This document shows positions 44,401 through 52,843 of a stretch of 64,000 bases of DNA, piece by piece. Source of the DNA: a bacterium A37T11 (GTDB taxonomy: Bacteria; Bacteroidota; Bacteroidia; Sphingobacteriales; Sphingobacteriaceae); assembly GCA_900109895.1 (NCBI GenBank), contig FOBR01000004.1:1-64000 (forward strand). The letters run 5' to 3'. Numbering within the stretch: the first letter of the stretch is position 1; each line of letters starts with the position of its first letter. Position numbers and translations under genes: made by a program. The notes under the pieces were generated by a model that was not told the origin of the DNA, ran no database searches, and saw nothing but the letters and a program-made list of their open reading frames with translations.

Positions 44401-45869
44401 CTGGTTTTACCAAAGGTGAGGCTGACGTACTGCGGAAGGCCATGGGTAAAAAACAGAAAGAGGTGCTGGACAAAATGAAACCCAAGTTTGTGGAACAGGC
44501 CGCGGCCAAAGGACACAGCCCTAAAATTCTGGAGAAAATCTGGAAAGACTGGGAAGCCTTTGCCAGTTATGCGTTCAATAAATCGCACTCCACGTGTTAT
44601 GCCTGGGTGGCCTACCAAACGGCCTACCTGAAAGCACACTATCCGGCAGAATACCTGGCTGCTGTTTTGTCAAACAACATGAACGACATCAAGCAGGTCA
44701 CTTTCTTTATGGAAGAGTGCAAAAAGATGGGTTTGCAGGTGCTGGGACCAGACGTGAACGAATCCTTCTATAAATTTACGGTAAACGAACAAAATGCCAT
44801 CCGTTTTGGGATGGGTGCTGTGAAGGGTGTCGGCGCGGGCGCTGTAGATACCATTGTGCAAAACAGAAAGGAAAGACCTTATGCCTCTATTTTTGACATG
44901 GCCAAGCGCATCGACCTGCGTGCTGCTAATAAGAAGGCCTTTGAAAGCCTGACCTATGCCGGCGGATTTGACTGTTTTGAAGGAACACACCGGGCGCAGT
45001 ATTTTCATATAGATGCTGAGGGAATGACGGGCATGGAAAAGGCACTCAAATATGCTGCTAAGTTTAAAGAAAGTGAAAACTCTTCACAAGTTAGTCTCTT
45101 TGGCGGCAGTAGTGATGTGCAGATACCGGAGCCTACCCTGGCTATCTGCCCGGAATGGGGCCTTATTGAAAAACTGAAGTATGAGAAGGATGTCATCGGT
45201 ATTTACCTTACCAGCCACCCGCTGGATAACTACCGTTTTGAAATCAACCATTTTTGCCCGCATTCCGTCAGCCAGCTTTCCCTGATTGACAAGGTCAAGG
45301 CAGCCGAAGTGGAGGAAGAAGTTCGGTTAGCTTTTAGCAAGATAAAGAACAAAGAACTGGTGCTAGGAGGTATGGTCACGATGGCGAGCCATCGCACCAC
45401 CAAAAATGGCAAACCTTTTGGGGTTATCTTGTTTGAGGATTATACCGACTCTTATGAGATTGCCCTGTTTGGCGAGGACTATGTAAAGCTAAAGGGCTAC
45501 ATGCAGGAGGGATACTTCTTGCAGATTCGTGGAATGGTACAGGAACGTTTCCGGCAGGAAGGAAACTGGAACTTTGAGCTTAAGAGCGTGCAGCTGCTCT
45601 CCGATTTACGTGATAAGCTGGCCAAAAGCATCACCATTCAGCTTCCGCTCCAATTGCTTACGGATGAGTGCTTGATGAAGCTTAGCAATGTGGTGTTACA
45701 GAACGTGCAGGAAAGCGAAAATAAAAATTGCCAGCTTAAGTTTTTAGTGCTTGACCAAGAGGATGATTACGGCCTTGAAATGTTTTCCAAAGATCTGCGG
45801 ATCCAGCCCAGCAATGAGTTTATTGATACGCTGACGAAGATCAACGGGGTGAGGTATCGGTTGAACTAA
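41484..45869 (+). CDS. dnaE: DNA polymerase III subunit alpha with fused proofreading exonuclease
   Basis: 1461 residues from ATG 41484 (a TTG four codons upstream is less likely). Domains in order: DnaQ-like DEDDh exonuclease (1-190: FDTETTG with D and E, VVGQNIKFDINIMG, HNATADVEATTRCF); PHP domain from about 260 (HLHNHTQFS, MTDHGNM); polymerase core with the catalytic aspartates in PDIDIDFDDEGRGRV (about 673-687); helix-hairpin-helix and OB-fold regions (LVLGGMVTMASHRTTKNGKP). The fused exonuclease is a known Bacteroidota arrangement, making proofreading part of the replicase itself. It converges with uvrB, stops 15 bp apart. Confidence 0.95.
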   Translation: MYLIFDTETTGLPKRWDAPISDTDNWPRCIQIAWQLHDAMGRLIEHQDYLVKPEGFDIPYDAERIHGISTDLANEQGFPLAEVLEKFNAALAKAKFVVGQNIKFDINIMGSEFHRFGMDSPMARMPILDTCTEVTAELLKIPGGRGGKFKLPNLTELHQYLFGEPFAEAHNATADVEATTRCFLELVKREVFTKEELKAEVPYFTEFRSFHPGPVDKLGLTHINLKAASEAIRKRGQAAQPAADLRQPNLTDTRSLATAPFAHLHNHTQFSVLQSTISVSDLVKNAAKHGMPAVAMTDHGNMMGAFHFVSQVMNYNKTAEVPMKPIVGCEFHICDDHLDKSRKDNGYQVVFLAKNKKGYHNLAKMASIAYTKGFYYVPRIDRRIIEQYKEDIIVLSGNLYGEIPNKILNMGENQADEALLWWKEQFGEDLYIEIMRHGQEDEDRVNQSLIKLARKHGVKLVATNNTYYTSKEDAHAHDILLCVKDGEKLATPKGRGRGFRYGLPNEEYYFKSAEAMKKAFADLPEAILTVQEIVDKIEIYSLYREVLLPKFNIPEEFQVAEDDADGGKRGENKYLRYLTYEGAKKRYPDMTPEIQERLDFELQTIEKTGYPGYFLIVQDFIAAARAMDVSVGPGRGSAAGSAVAYCLGITNIDPIAYDLLFERFLNPDRVSMPDIDIDFDDEGRGRVMEYVIKKYGASQVAQIITYGTMAAKSSIRDTARALDLPLFEADKIAKLIPNLKLNKLFKMDAQALKSALRADELENVQHLVTLAQGNGLEAETIKQAQVLEGSVRNTGIHACGVIITPDDITNFVPVATAKDSDLYVTQFDNSVVESAGLLKMDFLGLKTLTLIKDTVKIVKHRLGIELNPDEFPIDDVKTYELFQRGETIGIFQYESPGMQKHMKDLKPTVFGDLIAMNALYRPGPMEYIPSFIKRKHGIEPITYDLDACEEYLKETYGITVYQEQVMLLSQKLAGFTKGEADVLRKAMGKKQKEVLDKMKPKFVEQAAAKGHSPKILEKIWKDWEAFASYAFNKSHSTCYAWVAYQTAYLKAHYPAEYLAAVLSNNMNDIKQVTFFMEECKKMGLQVLGPDVNESFYKFTVNEQNAIRFGMGAVKGVGAGAVDTIVQNRKERPYASIFDMAKRIDLRAANKKAFESLTYAGGFDCFEGTHRAQYFHIDAEGMTGMEKALKYAAKFKESENSSQVSLFGGSSDVQIPEPTLAICPEWGLIEKLKYEKDVIGIYLTSHPLDNYRFEINHFCPHSVSQLSLIDKVKAAEVEEEVRLAFSKIKNKELVLGGMVTMASHRTTKNGKPFGVILFEDYTDSYEIALFGEDYVKLKGYMQEGYFLQIRGMVQERFRQEGNWNFELKSVQLLSDLRDKLAKSITIQLPLQLLTDECLMKLSNVVLQNVQESENKNCQLKFLVLDQEDDYGLEMFSKDLRIQPSNEFIDTLTKINGVRYRLN

Positions 45870-45884
45870 GCAACCTAGGTCGTT

Positions 45885-47918
45885 TTAGCTTCCAAAAAGC
45901 TCCACCCTGTTTTTTTCCAAAGCAAAAAGCTCGTCACGAAGTTTCGCAGCTTGGAGAAAATCCATCTCCTTAGCTGCTTTTTCCATGCTTTTCCGGGTAT
46001 TGTCAATGGCTTTCTGCATTTGTGGCTTGGTCATATATTGCATAATCGGATCGGCAGCGATCATGCTTTCGGCCGTGGGCTCAATATAGGCTTTAGCCAC
46101 TCCGCCCCTGAAGTCAGCGACAGAAGTTTGTTCCATAATGGCTTCGCGCGATTTACCCACGGTCCGTGGTGTGATGCCGTGTTCCAGGTTGTAAGCTATT
46201 TGTTTATCTCTGCGCCGATCAGTCTCATCAATCGTGATGCGCATACTATCGGTGATCTTATCAGCATACATAATTACCCTACCTTTATCGTTACGCGCTG
46301 CCCGGCCGATTGTCTGGATCAGGGAGCGCTCCGAGCGCAAGAAACCTTCTTTATCGGCATCCAGGATGGCTACCAAGGTTACTTCGGGCAGGTCCAGACC
46401 TTCCCGAAGTAGGTTGATGCCAACCAATACGTCAAACTCACCGAGCCGCAGGCCCCGCAAGATCTCCACGCGTTCCAGTGTTTTGACTTCTGAATGGATA
46501 TACCGTACTTTAATACCCAACCTGGCCATGTATTTGGTCAATTCTTCGGCCATGCGTTTGGTGAGCGTGGTACAGAGTATCCGCCCGCCTTCTTTGACGG
46601 TTTTGTCCACTTCATCAAGCAAATCGTCTACCTGATTACCCACCGGGCGCACTTCGATCATCGGATCCAACAATCCAGTGGGCCTAATGACCTGTTCAAC
46701 AACGACCCCTTCGGTTTGTTGTAATTCATAATCTCCGGGTGTAGCGCTTACATATATGGTTTGGGGAGCTAGGGATTCGAACTCCGGAAAATTTAAAGGA
46801 CGATTGTCTAAGGCTGCAGGTAGCCGGAAACCGTATTCTACCAAGGAGATCTTGCGAGAGCGGTCACCTCCATACATGGCCCTGATCTGGGGCACAGTTA
46901 CGTGGCTTTCATCAATCACCATCAGATAGTCATCCGGAAAATAATCCAGCAAACAGAAAGGACGCATGCCTGGTTGCCTGCCATCAAAAAACCGGGAATA
47001 ATTTTCAATACCGCTGCAATAGCCGAGTTCGCGCATCATTTCCAGGTCGTAGTTGACCCGTTCCTCCAGGCGTTTGGCTTCGAGCAATTGCCGATCATTG
47101 ATAAGCTGCTCCTTGCGCAGCTCCAGCTCTTCCTGAATGTTCCAGATAGCCTGTGTAAACTTTTCGCGGGGAGTGACAAACAAATTTGCCGGAAAAAGGG
47201 CTAAATGAGTCATTTTTTCCAGTGTCCTGCCCGTGTTGGGGTCTATCACACTGAGATCGTCTATCTCATCCCCAAAAAAAGAGATGCGGTAAGCGTCATC
47301 CATATAGGCTGGAAATATATCCACCGTATCCCCCTTTACACGAAAGGTGCCCCGTTTAAAATCGGCTGTGGTACGGGCATATAAAATCTCTACCAGCCGG
47401 TGCAAAAAGGCATTGCGGCTGATTACCGTACCCACCGCAAAACGGAAAACGGAACGGGAAAAATCTTCCGGGTTGCCCATGCCATAAATGCAGGATATGG
47501 AGGAAACCACAATGACATCCCTCCTGCCCGACATCAAAGCCGAGGTAGTACGCAAACGCAGCTTCTCAATCTCTTCATTGATGGCCAAGTCTTTCTCTAT
47601 ATAGGTGTTAGAACTGGCAATATAGGCCTCTGGCTGATAATAATCGTAATAGGAGACAAAATAATTTACGGCATTTTCCGGAAAAAATTGTTTAAATTCG
47701 CCGTATAACTGAGCAGCCAGCGTTTTATTATGACTAAGTATGAGCGTTGGTTTTTGGGTTTGCTGAATGACGTTGGCAATGGTAAAAGTCTTGCCAGATC
47801 CAGTTACTCCCAACAAAGTCTGGTAATGTTCACCGGCATTGACGCCTTCCACCAATTGCCTGATTGCCTCTGGCTGATCGCCAGTAGGTTGATATTCGGA
47901 AGATAAATTAAATGTCAT
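45885..47918 (-). CDS. uvrB: UvrABC excision nuclease subunit B
   Basis: 677 residues, full family length. Walker [11 protein letters not shown] (about 39-48), the damage-probing beta-hairpin region [24 protein letters not shown]-like [17 protein letters not shown], helicase motifs V and VI ([25 protein letters not shown]), and the C-terminal UVR domain ([20 protein letters not shown]) that contacts UvrC. Damage verification in nucleotide excision repair. Confidence 0.96.
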   Translation of the reverse strand: MTFNLSSEYQPTGDQPEAIRQLVEGVNAGEHYQTLLGVTGSGKTFTIANVIQQTQKPTLILSHNKTLAAQLYGEFKQFFPENAVNYFVSYYDYYQPEAYIASSNTYIEKDLAINEEIEKLRLRTTSALMSGRRDVIVVSSISCIYGMGNPEDFSRSVFRFAVGTVISRNAFLHRLVEILYARTTADFKRGTFRVKGDTVDIFPAYMDDAYRISFFGDEIDDLSVIDPNTGRTLEKMTHLALFPANLFVTPREKFTQAIWNIQEELELRKEQLINDRQLLEAKRLEERVNYDLEMMRELGYCSGIENYSRFFDGRQPGMRPFCLLDYFPDDYLMVIDESHVTVPQIRAMYGGDRSRKISLVEYGFRLPAALDNRPLNFPEFESLAPQTIYVSATPGDYELQQTEGVVVEQVIRPTGLLDPMIEVRPVGNQVDDLLDEVDKTVKEGGRILCTTLTKRMAEELTKYMARLGIKVRYIHSEVKTLERVEILRGLRLGEFDVLVGINLLREGLDLPEVTLVAILDADKEGFLRSERSLIQTIGRAARNDKGRVIMYADKITDSMRITIDETDRRRDKQIAYNLEHGITPRTVGKSREAIMEQTSVADFRGGVAKAYIEPTAESMIAADPIMQYMTKPQMQKAIDNTRKSMEKAAKEMDFLQAAKLRDELFALEKNRVELFGS

Positions 47919-48013
47919 GATGGGGAAACCTCTTTCTAAAGAAATTGTTCTAATTTATGATAACAAAGTTACTAAAAAAATTATGAATTAGGATTGAGGA
48001 ATTATTTTAAAAA

Positions 48014-48658
48014 ATGGCTTTTATATTAACACAACATCCGAGCATTGCCAATCACTTTTTGGCCGAGCTGCGCCACAAGGAAATTCAAACTGACCGCATG
48101 CGATTTCGGCGTAATATGGAACGTTTGGGAGAGGTTTTCGCTTATGAGATTAGTAAGAAACTTCCATATGCTAACGTGGAGATTGAGACCCCTTTGGGTA
48201 TTACAGAAACGTGCTTGCTGACGGATCAGCCTGTACTGACCACCCTGGTCAGGGCAGGCTTGCCTTTGCACCAAGGGTTGCTTAATTACTTTGACCGTGC
48301 AGATAATGCCTTTATTGCAGCTTTCCGAAAGTTGAAAAAGAGTGGGGCTTTCGAGCTGCACAAAGAATATATGTCATCTCCCAGCCTGGACGACCGTATT
48401 GTGATTGTATCTGACCCGATGCTGGCTACTGGGCGTAGCATGGTGCTGACCTGCCAGGAGCTGCTGGGTACTTTCCGCATTAAAGAACTGCACATTGTGG
48501 TGGCTATTGCTACCGAAGAAGGGCTGGAACATGTAAAAGCCTATCTACCCAAAGCTAAGCTTTGGGTAGGGGCTGTAGATAGTGAAATGACCAGTAAGGC
48601 GTATATCGTACCGGGTCTTGGGGATGCGGGCGATCTGGCTTTCGGCCCAAAAAGTTAA
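48014..48658 (+). CDS. upp: Uracil phosphoribosyltransferase
   Basis: 214 residues, cytoplasmic. It has the PRPP loop VIVSDPMLATGRSMVLT (about 130-146) and the uracil-binding C-terminal region SKAYIVPGLGDAGDLAFG with the conserved GDAGDR-like loop. Converts uracil and PRPP to UMP (pyrimidine salvage). Divergent from uvrB; the stretch 47981-48008 between them has degenerate TTATGAA/TTAGGAT heptamers. It overlaps kduD by 4 bp, convergent. Confidence 0.94.
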   Translation: MAFILTQHPSIANHFLAELRHKEIQTDRMRFRRNMERLGEVFAYEISKKLPYANVEIETPLGITETCLLTDQPVLTTLVRAGLPLHQGLLNYFDRADNAFIAAFRKLKKSGAFELHKEYMSSPSLDDRIVIVSDPMLATGRSMVLTCQELLGTFRIKELHIVVAIATEEGLEHVKAYLPKAKLWVGAVDSEMTSKAYIVPGLGDAGDLAFGPKS

Positions 48659-49425
48659 CGGCCCATCCATCCGCCGTCTACGGTGAGGATGGTTCCGTGC
48701 AAATAGTTGGCGGCGTCTGACGCCAGGAATACAGCCGGGCCTTTAAAGTCGTCGGGGGTTCCCCAACGTCCTGCAGGAATCCGCTCAAGAATAGACCGGC
48801 TGCGATCTTCATCAGACCGAAGGGCAGAAGTATTGTCAGTAGCAATATATCCGGGGGCAATAGCATTTACATTAACTCCTTTGGAAGCCCATTCATTCGC
48901 AAAAGCCTTGGTTAATTGGCCAACAGCACCCTTGGAAGCTGCATAGCCAGGTACATTAATACCTCCTTGAAATGTGAGTAACGATGCGGTAAAGATAATC
49001 TTCCCGGCACCACGGACCAGCATTTCTTTCCCCAGCTCACGGGTAAGAATAAAAGCAGCAGTTTGATTGATGGCAATGATCTCATCCCAATACTCGTCCG
49101 GATGTTCGGCGGCCGGTTTGCGCAGAATGTTACCCGCATTGTTAAACAGAATATCAATAACGGGATGGTTTTTTTTGACTTGTTTTATGAAGGTATAAAC
49201 TGATGAACGGTCAGCAAAGTCAGCCTGGTAGGCATAGAATTTACGGCCCAAGCCAGTTATAGCCGTGGAAACTTCGCTCCCTTCCAACTCCAGATTGGCA
49301 GAAACGGCAATGATATCAGCCCCAGCTTCTGCCAACGCTTCGGCTATAGCTTTGCCGATGCCGCGTTTGGCTCCGGTGACCAAGGCTATTTTTCCGGTTA
49401 GATCAAATTTATTTAGAACAGACAT
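48655..49425 (-). CDS. kduD: 2-dehydro-3-deoxy-D-gluconate 5-dehydrogenase (KduD-like SDR)
   Basis: 256 residues, classical SDR: TGAKRGIGKAIAEAL, NNAGNILRKPAAEHPDEYWD, catalytic Ser in TASLLTFQGG and YAASKGAVGQL, with C-terminal TVDGGWMGR. The NILRKPAAEHPDEYW segment and the RIPAGRWGTPDDFKGPAVFL end are typical of KduD, which reduces 2,5-diketo-3-deoxygluconate to KDG. Last gene of the unsaturated-uronate operon with kduI, which makes its substrate. Confidence 0.88.
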   Translation of the reverse strand: MSVLNKFDLTGKIALVTGAKRGIGKAIAEALAEAGADIIAVSANLELEGSEVSTAITGLGRKFYAYQADFADRSSVYTFIKQVKKNHPVIDILFNNAGNILRKPAAEHPDEYWDEIIAINQTAAFILTRELGKEMLVRGAGKIIFTASLLTFQGGINVPGYAASKGAVGQLTKAFANEWASKGVNVNAIAPGYIATDNTSALRSDEDRSRSILERIPAGRWGTPDDFKGPAVFLASDAANYLHGTILTVDGGWMGR

Positions 49426-49430
49426 TTGAT

Positions 49431-49458
49431 TTATGAATTACGATTTACGATTTACGAT
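49431..49458. repeat. Four-unit heptamer array (TTACGAT type), intergenic
   Basis: One TTATGAA followed by three identical TTACGAT units between kduD and the DUF4861 gene. The same unit occurs within fecR at 6300-6327. Confidence 0.55.
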
Positions 49459-49473
49459 TAGGGAGCTTTCCAC

Positions 49474-50610
49474 TTATTTAATGGTTACTTTTAAAGGCGC
49501 ATCCAATGCAGCCTTATATTGCTTCAGGTAGTTAAACCAGGCTTCTGCACTAGTGATCTTGCCGGCCTTGTTCCAGGCCCCTCCCCGATAATAAACGAAC
49601 GGTTCATTATGCTTGACCTCCACATGGGCCAAATATTGCTTTGGGGTATCGTCAATGGAGGAAAAAGGTTTGATCGAAACCACGCCAATACCAAGAATAC
49701 CATCTTCGCCATGGGCAGGTTCCCAATAGCCAAAAATCCCCTGTTCAGGCTCTTTCAACAGCGCACCTTCATCTTTACGACGCGATACGCCAATAGCGGC
49801 TTGCAAACTGCCGCCGCCGGCTATGTCATAATCCACAGAAACTTTATGCAATTGTGACCCGGCATCGATTTGGATCGTTTTTGTAGCGCTAACCAACTTG
49901 CCATCTACCAGCCATGGTTCAAAGCCCAATACAAAGGTGCTGCGCAGCGGGCCATTGTCTAACACTTCATGCGTGCGATAATGTTTTGAGTAAATAATCG
50001 AGTCCGCAACCACCGGTGCCATATCACCTGCGCCAAGCGTAAGGCCTACGTCGTAGTAATCCATGCCCTGCCCGTGATCGCGGTGGTAATCCCCGCTCTT
50101 ATACCATTTGTTCACCACCAGGCTGTCCGTCCGTTTTGCCCAAATATCAAAACCATTGGCGTCACCATCCTGTCCTTCCAGAGCCTTTCCATAGGTTCTG
50201 AAGGCGATCAAATCATTTTCCCAGGCAAAATCATCCATCCGCTCGGGAACATAGCGCGCGTATGTCTTGGGAGCAAATTGAGCAGGATTACCTTCTTTAA
50301 CCGACAAGACTACACCGCCTTTGGCGGGAACAGCCACCTGTACCAGCAGGTTCTGTATAGATTCCTTTCCAGCCTTTTCTAACTGGTATGGGACTTCATT
50401 GCCGCTTACCATTTCTATAATTTTAAAAGGCGTCGCCAGTTTATATTCCTTCTTAAACTGATCATAAGGAATGCTGATCAACTCCTTCCGGTCAAAATTA
50501 AGCGTATTCTTCACCTCAATACTGACTCCTTTATCCTGCCCGTTGCAGGCTGCTGTTATTAAAGCCAACCACAACACCAGTATAGGGCTGCTTTTCTTTT
50601 TCAAAATCAT
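49474..50610 (-). CDS. DUF4861-family lipoprotein (uronate/pectin locus)
   Basis: 378 residues from the ATG at 50610, chosen because it gives a lipoprotein signal (MILKKKSSPILVLWLALITA, then Cys, lipobox TAAC); an upstream start would overlap kduI. The body follows DUF4861 proteins seen in pectin and glycosaminoglycan loci: IAFRTYGKALE, GFDIWAKRTDSLVVNKWY, YHRDHGQGMDYYDVG. The repeated acidic and aromatic residues suggest a carbohydrate-active fold, but no activity is established. Lies between kduI and kduD on one transcript. Confidence 0.82.
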   Translation of the reverse strand: MILKKKSSPILVLWLALITAACNGQDKGVSIEVKNTLNFDRKELISIPYDQFKKEYKLATPFKIIEMVSGNEVPYQLEKAGKESIQNLLVQVAVPAKGGVVLSVKEGNPAQFAPKTYARYVPERMDDFAWENDLIAFRTYGKALEGQDGDANGFDIWAKRTDSLVVNKWYKSGDYHRDHGQGMDYYDVGLTLGAGDMAPVVADSIIYSKHYRTHEVLDNGPLRSTFVLGFEPWLVDGKLVSATKTIQIDAGSQLHKVSVDYDIAGGGSLQAAIGVSRRKDEGALLKEPEQGIFGYWEPAHGEDGILGIGVVSIKPFSSIDDTPKQYLAHVEVKHNEPFVYYRGGAWNKAGKITSAEAWFNYLKQYKAALDAPLKVTIK

Positions 50611-50636
50611 TATCTTAAATTTAATTTTATTATCGG

Positions 50637-51482
50637 TTACTTTAATCCGGTAATGGGCACGCCGTCCATATCCCCATAATCCATATTTTCGCCTGCCATA
50701 CCCCAAATAAAGGTGTAATTGCTGGTGCCTGCGCCGGCATGAATTGACCAGGGTGGTGAGATGACTGCCTGCTCATTGTGTACAAAAAGGTGTCGGGTTT
50801 CTTCCGGTTGCCCCATGAAATGCGATACGACCTGCCCTTCGGGCACTTCAAAATATAAATATACTTCCATACGCCGGTCATGGGTATGTGCGGGCATGGT
50901 ATTCCAGACACTTCCTGACTTTAGTTCGGTCATACCCATCTGTAACTGGCAGGTATCTACTACACCGGCAACTAACAGTTTATTGATAGTACGGTGATTG
51001 GCTGTTTCCAAACTACCCAAGGTTACGATTTGCGCATCCGCTTTCGTCACCTTTTTGGTGGGATAAGTATGGTGTGCTGGGGTTGAGTTCAAATAAAATT
51101 TGGCAGGATCATTTGCACTGCGGCTGCTAAACAGGACTTCCTGACTACCTTTACCAATATATATGGCCTCTTTAAATCCGATGTCATAGCTAATGCCATC
51201 AACCTGAACTTTTCCAGCACCTCCGATGTTAATAACTCCAAGTTCACGCCGTTCTAAAAAGTAAGGTGCCTTTAAGGCATCAATGGGTTCAAGCTGCAGC
51301 GCGTCTGCAGCAGGTTGGATGCCTCCGGTAATCATGCGGTCATAATGGGAATACACCAGGTGTATTTTTCCTTCTTCAAAAAGTTTTTTTATTAAAAAAT
51401 TTTCCCTCAATGCAGCTGTATCCAATTTTTTGGTTTCTTTAGGGCTTAAAGCATAGCGGCTATGTTCGTGTGTAATGGCCAT
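50637..51482 (-). CDS. kduI: 5-dehydro-4-deoxy-D-glucuronate isomerase
   Basis: 281 residues, the usual KduI length. Two cupin halves; the zinc site HTHDRRMEVYLYF (about 201-213) supplies two His and a Glu, with a further His in PPWSIHAGAGTSNY. FIWGMAGENMDYGDMDGV is the family's C-terminal signature. It isomerises the 4-deoxy-5-keto-uronate released by the unsaturated glucuronyl hydrolase of the same operon to the KduD substrate. Confidence 0.94.
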   Translation of the reverse strand: MAITHEHSRYALSPKETKKLDTAALRENFLIKKLFEEGKIHLVYSHYDRMITGGIQPAADALQLEPIDALKAPYFLERRELGVINIGGAGKVQVDGISYDIGFKEAIYIGKGSQEVLFSSRSANDPAKFYLNSTPAHHTYPTKKVTKADAQIVTLGSLETANHRTINKLLVAGVVDTCQLQMGMTELKSGSVWNTMPAHTHDRRMEVYLYFEVPEGQVVSHFMGQPEETRHLFVHNEQAVISPPWSIHAGAGTSNYTFIWGMAGENMDYGDMDGVPITGLK

Positions 51483-51496
51483 TTCTTTTTTGATTT

Positions 51497-52717
51497 TTAT
51501 AAAATAATATTTTTCCCTTCGAGCATGCGCTGATAGCGGGTCAATGCTTCCACATAATAATAGTCAGCATAGGATAAAGGTACGTCAATTTCTGAATTCC
51601 CAGGCAAATGGCCAACAGAATGTTGAAGGATAAATCCTCCGTTACTGCCAATGGTAGCTTTGTATGGAGCAGCAGACAGGCTTTTTATCATGGTCTCGGC
51701 GGCGCCCAGGTAGGTGGTCGATTTACTAGCATCTACATATTGGCTCAACTCAAGCAGGGCCGATGCTATAATAGCCCCTGAGGAAGCATCGCGGTAGGTG
51801 TTTGGGATACCGGGAGCATCAAAATCCCAGAAGGGTATTTTATCTGCGGGCAGATTCGGGTTATGCAGGATAAATTCGGCAATGTGTCCTGCCTGGTCTA
51901 AATAGACCTTGTCTTTCGTAAGACGATACATCATGGTAAAGCCGTATAAGCCCCATGCCTGCCCCCTGGCCCAAGCCGATGTATCGGCGGCTCCCTGGTG
52001 GGTTTGTTTGTGCAGTACGTTGCCGGTTTCAGGGTCATAATCAATAACGTGATACGAACTATAGTCTGGCCGAAAATGATTTTTGAGGGTTGTATTGGCA
52101 TGTGTACTAGCTATGTCCTTGTATTTTTTATCGCCCGATACTTTACTGGCCCATTCCAGGTATTCCAGGTTCATCATGTTGTCAATAATCACTGGAAATT
52201 TCCATTTGTCGCCGTTATGATCCCAGGATTTGATGCAACCAACGGTTGGATTATACCGGGTAATGAGCGAACCTGCGCCAGTAAGCAGAATATTTTTGTA
52301 ACGCTCATCACCGGTAAGCCTATAGGCATTACCGAAACTGCAATAAAGCATAAAACCCAGATCGTGGGTACCTTTGTTGTTTTTTTCCTTTTCCAGCAGA
52401 TCTAATTTTTTCTGCGCTTCTACTAACAAAGATTTGTCTTGGGAAAATTCGTACAAGTACAATAAGGTACCAGGATAAAAGCCGGAGATCCAGGAATTAC
52501 TGCCCGCACCTTCTATAACATCTGTTGCAGCCGTATAGGTTCTGGGAAATTTTCCATCAGGAACTTGCTTTTGTAACACTTTATATTGGGTTATCGCATC
52601 TTTTACTTGTTGTTCAATAAATTGCTTTTTCAGCGTCAATTGTTGGCCAGCCGCCTGCTGACAGGATATTCCCGCTGCCAAAAATAGCGTAGCCATGGTA
52701 AAAATAAACTTCCTCAT
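51497..52717 (-). CDS. Glycoside hydrolase family 88, unsaturated glucuronyl hydrolase
   Basis: 406 residues, exported (signal peptide, possible lipobox SC at 18-19). Alpha/alpha-barrel enzyme; the two catalytic Asp regions are visible as GTHDLGFMLY and FPVIIDNMMNLEYLEW, with QGAADTSAWARGQAWGLYGF and RDASSGAI as further conserved blocks. GH88 enzymes hydrate the 4,5-double bond of lyase-generated oligosaccharides and release 4-deoxy-5-keto-uronate. First gene of the operon; no polysaccharide lyase is in the window, so the oligosaccharides come from elsewhere. Confidence 0.9.
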   Translation of the reverse strand: MRKFIFTMATLFLAAGISCQQAAGQQLTLKKQFIEQQVKDAITQYKVLQKQVPDGKFPRTYTAATDVIEGAGSNSWISGFYPGTLLYLYEFSQDKSLLVEAQKKLDLLEKEKNNKGTHDLGFMLYCSFGNAYRLTGDERYKNILLTGAGSLITRYNPTVGCIKSWDHNGDKWKFPVIIDNMMNLEYLEWASKVSGDKKYKDIASTHANTTLKNHFRPDYSSYHVIDYDPETGNVLHKQTHQGAADTSAWARGQAWGLYGFTMMYRLTKDKVYLDQAGHIAEFILHNPNLPADKIPFWDFDAPGIPNTYRDASSGAIIASALLELSQYVDASKSTTYLGAAETMIKSLSAAPYKATIGSNGGFILQHSVGHLPGNSEIDVPLSYADYYYVEALTRYQRMLEGKNIIL

Positions 52718-52739
52718 GTTTTAATGTTGGTTTAAGCCA

Positions 52740-52780
52740 CTAAAATACAGAGATAATTACAAAATGCAAACGTTTACGCA
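52740..52780 (-). promoter_or_regulatory. Uronate operon promoter with LacI-type operator
   Basis: On the minus strand TTTG (52770-52767), a 19-bp spacer and TATTTTAG (52747-52740) give a Bacteroidota promoter. The -33 box lies inside the near-palindrome TGCAAACGTTTACGCA (52765-52780), which fits the LacI/GalR operator pattern TGnAAnCGnTTnCA at 13 of 14 positions. A repressor here would block the operon until a uronate signal appears. No LacI gene is in view. Confidence 0.6.
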
Positions 52781-52843
52781 AAATTTTGTAAAAAAATCGG
52801 AAAGTGCATTAAGGTTGGTAATGCAGACAGAAAAATCTGTTTG

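Noticed and set aside
50611-50706. N-terminal extension of the DUF4861 gene
   Set aside because: It would overlap the kduI 3' end and hide the lipoprotein signal that starts at 50610.
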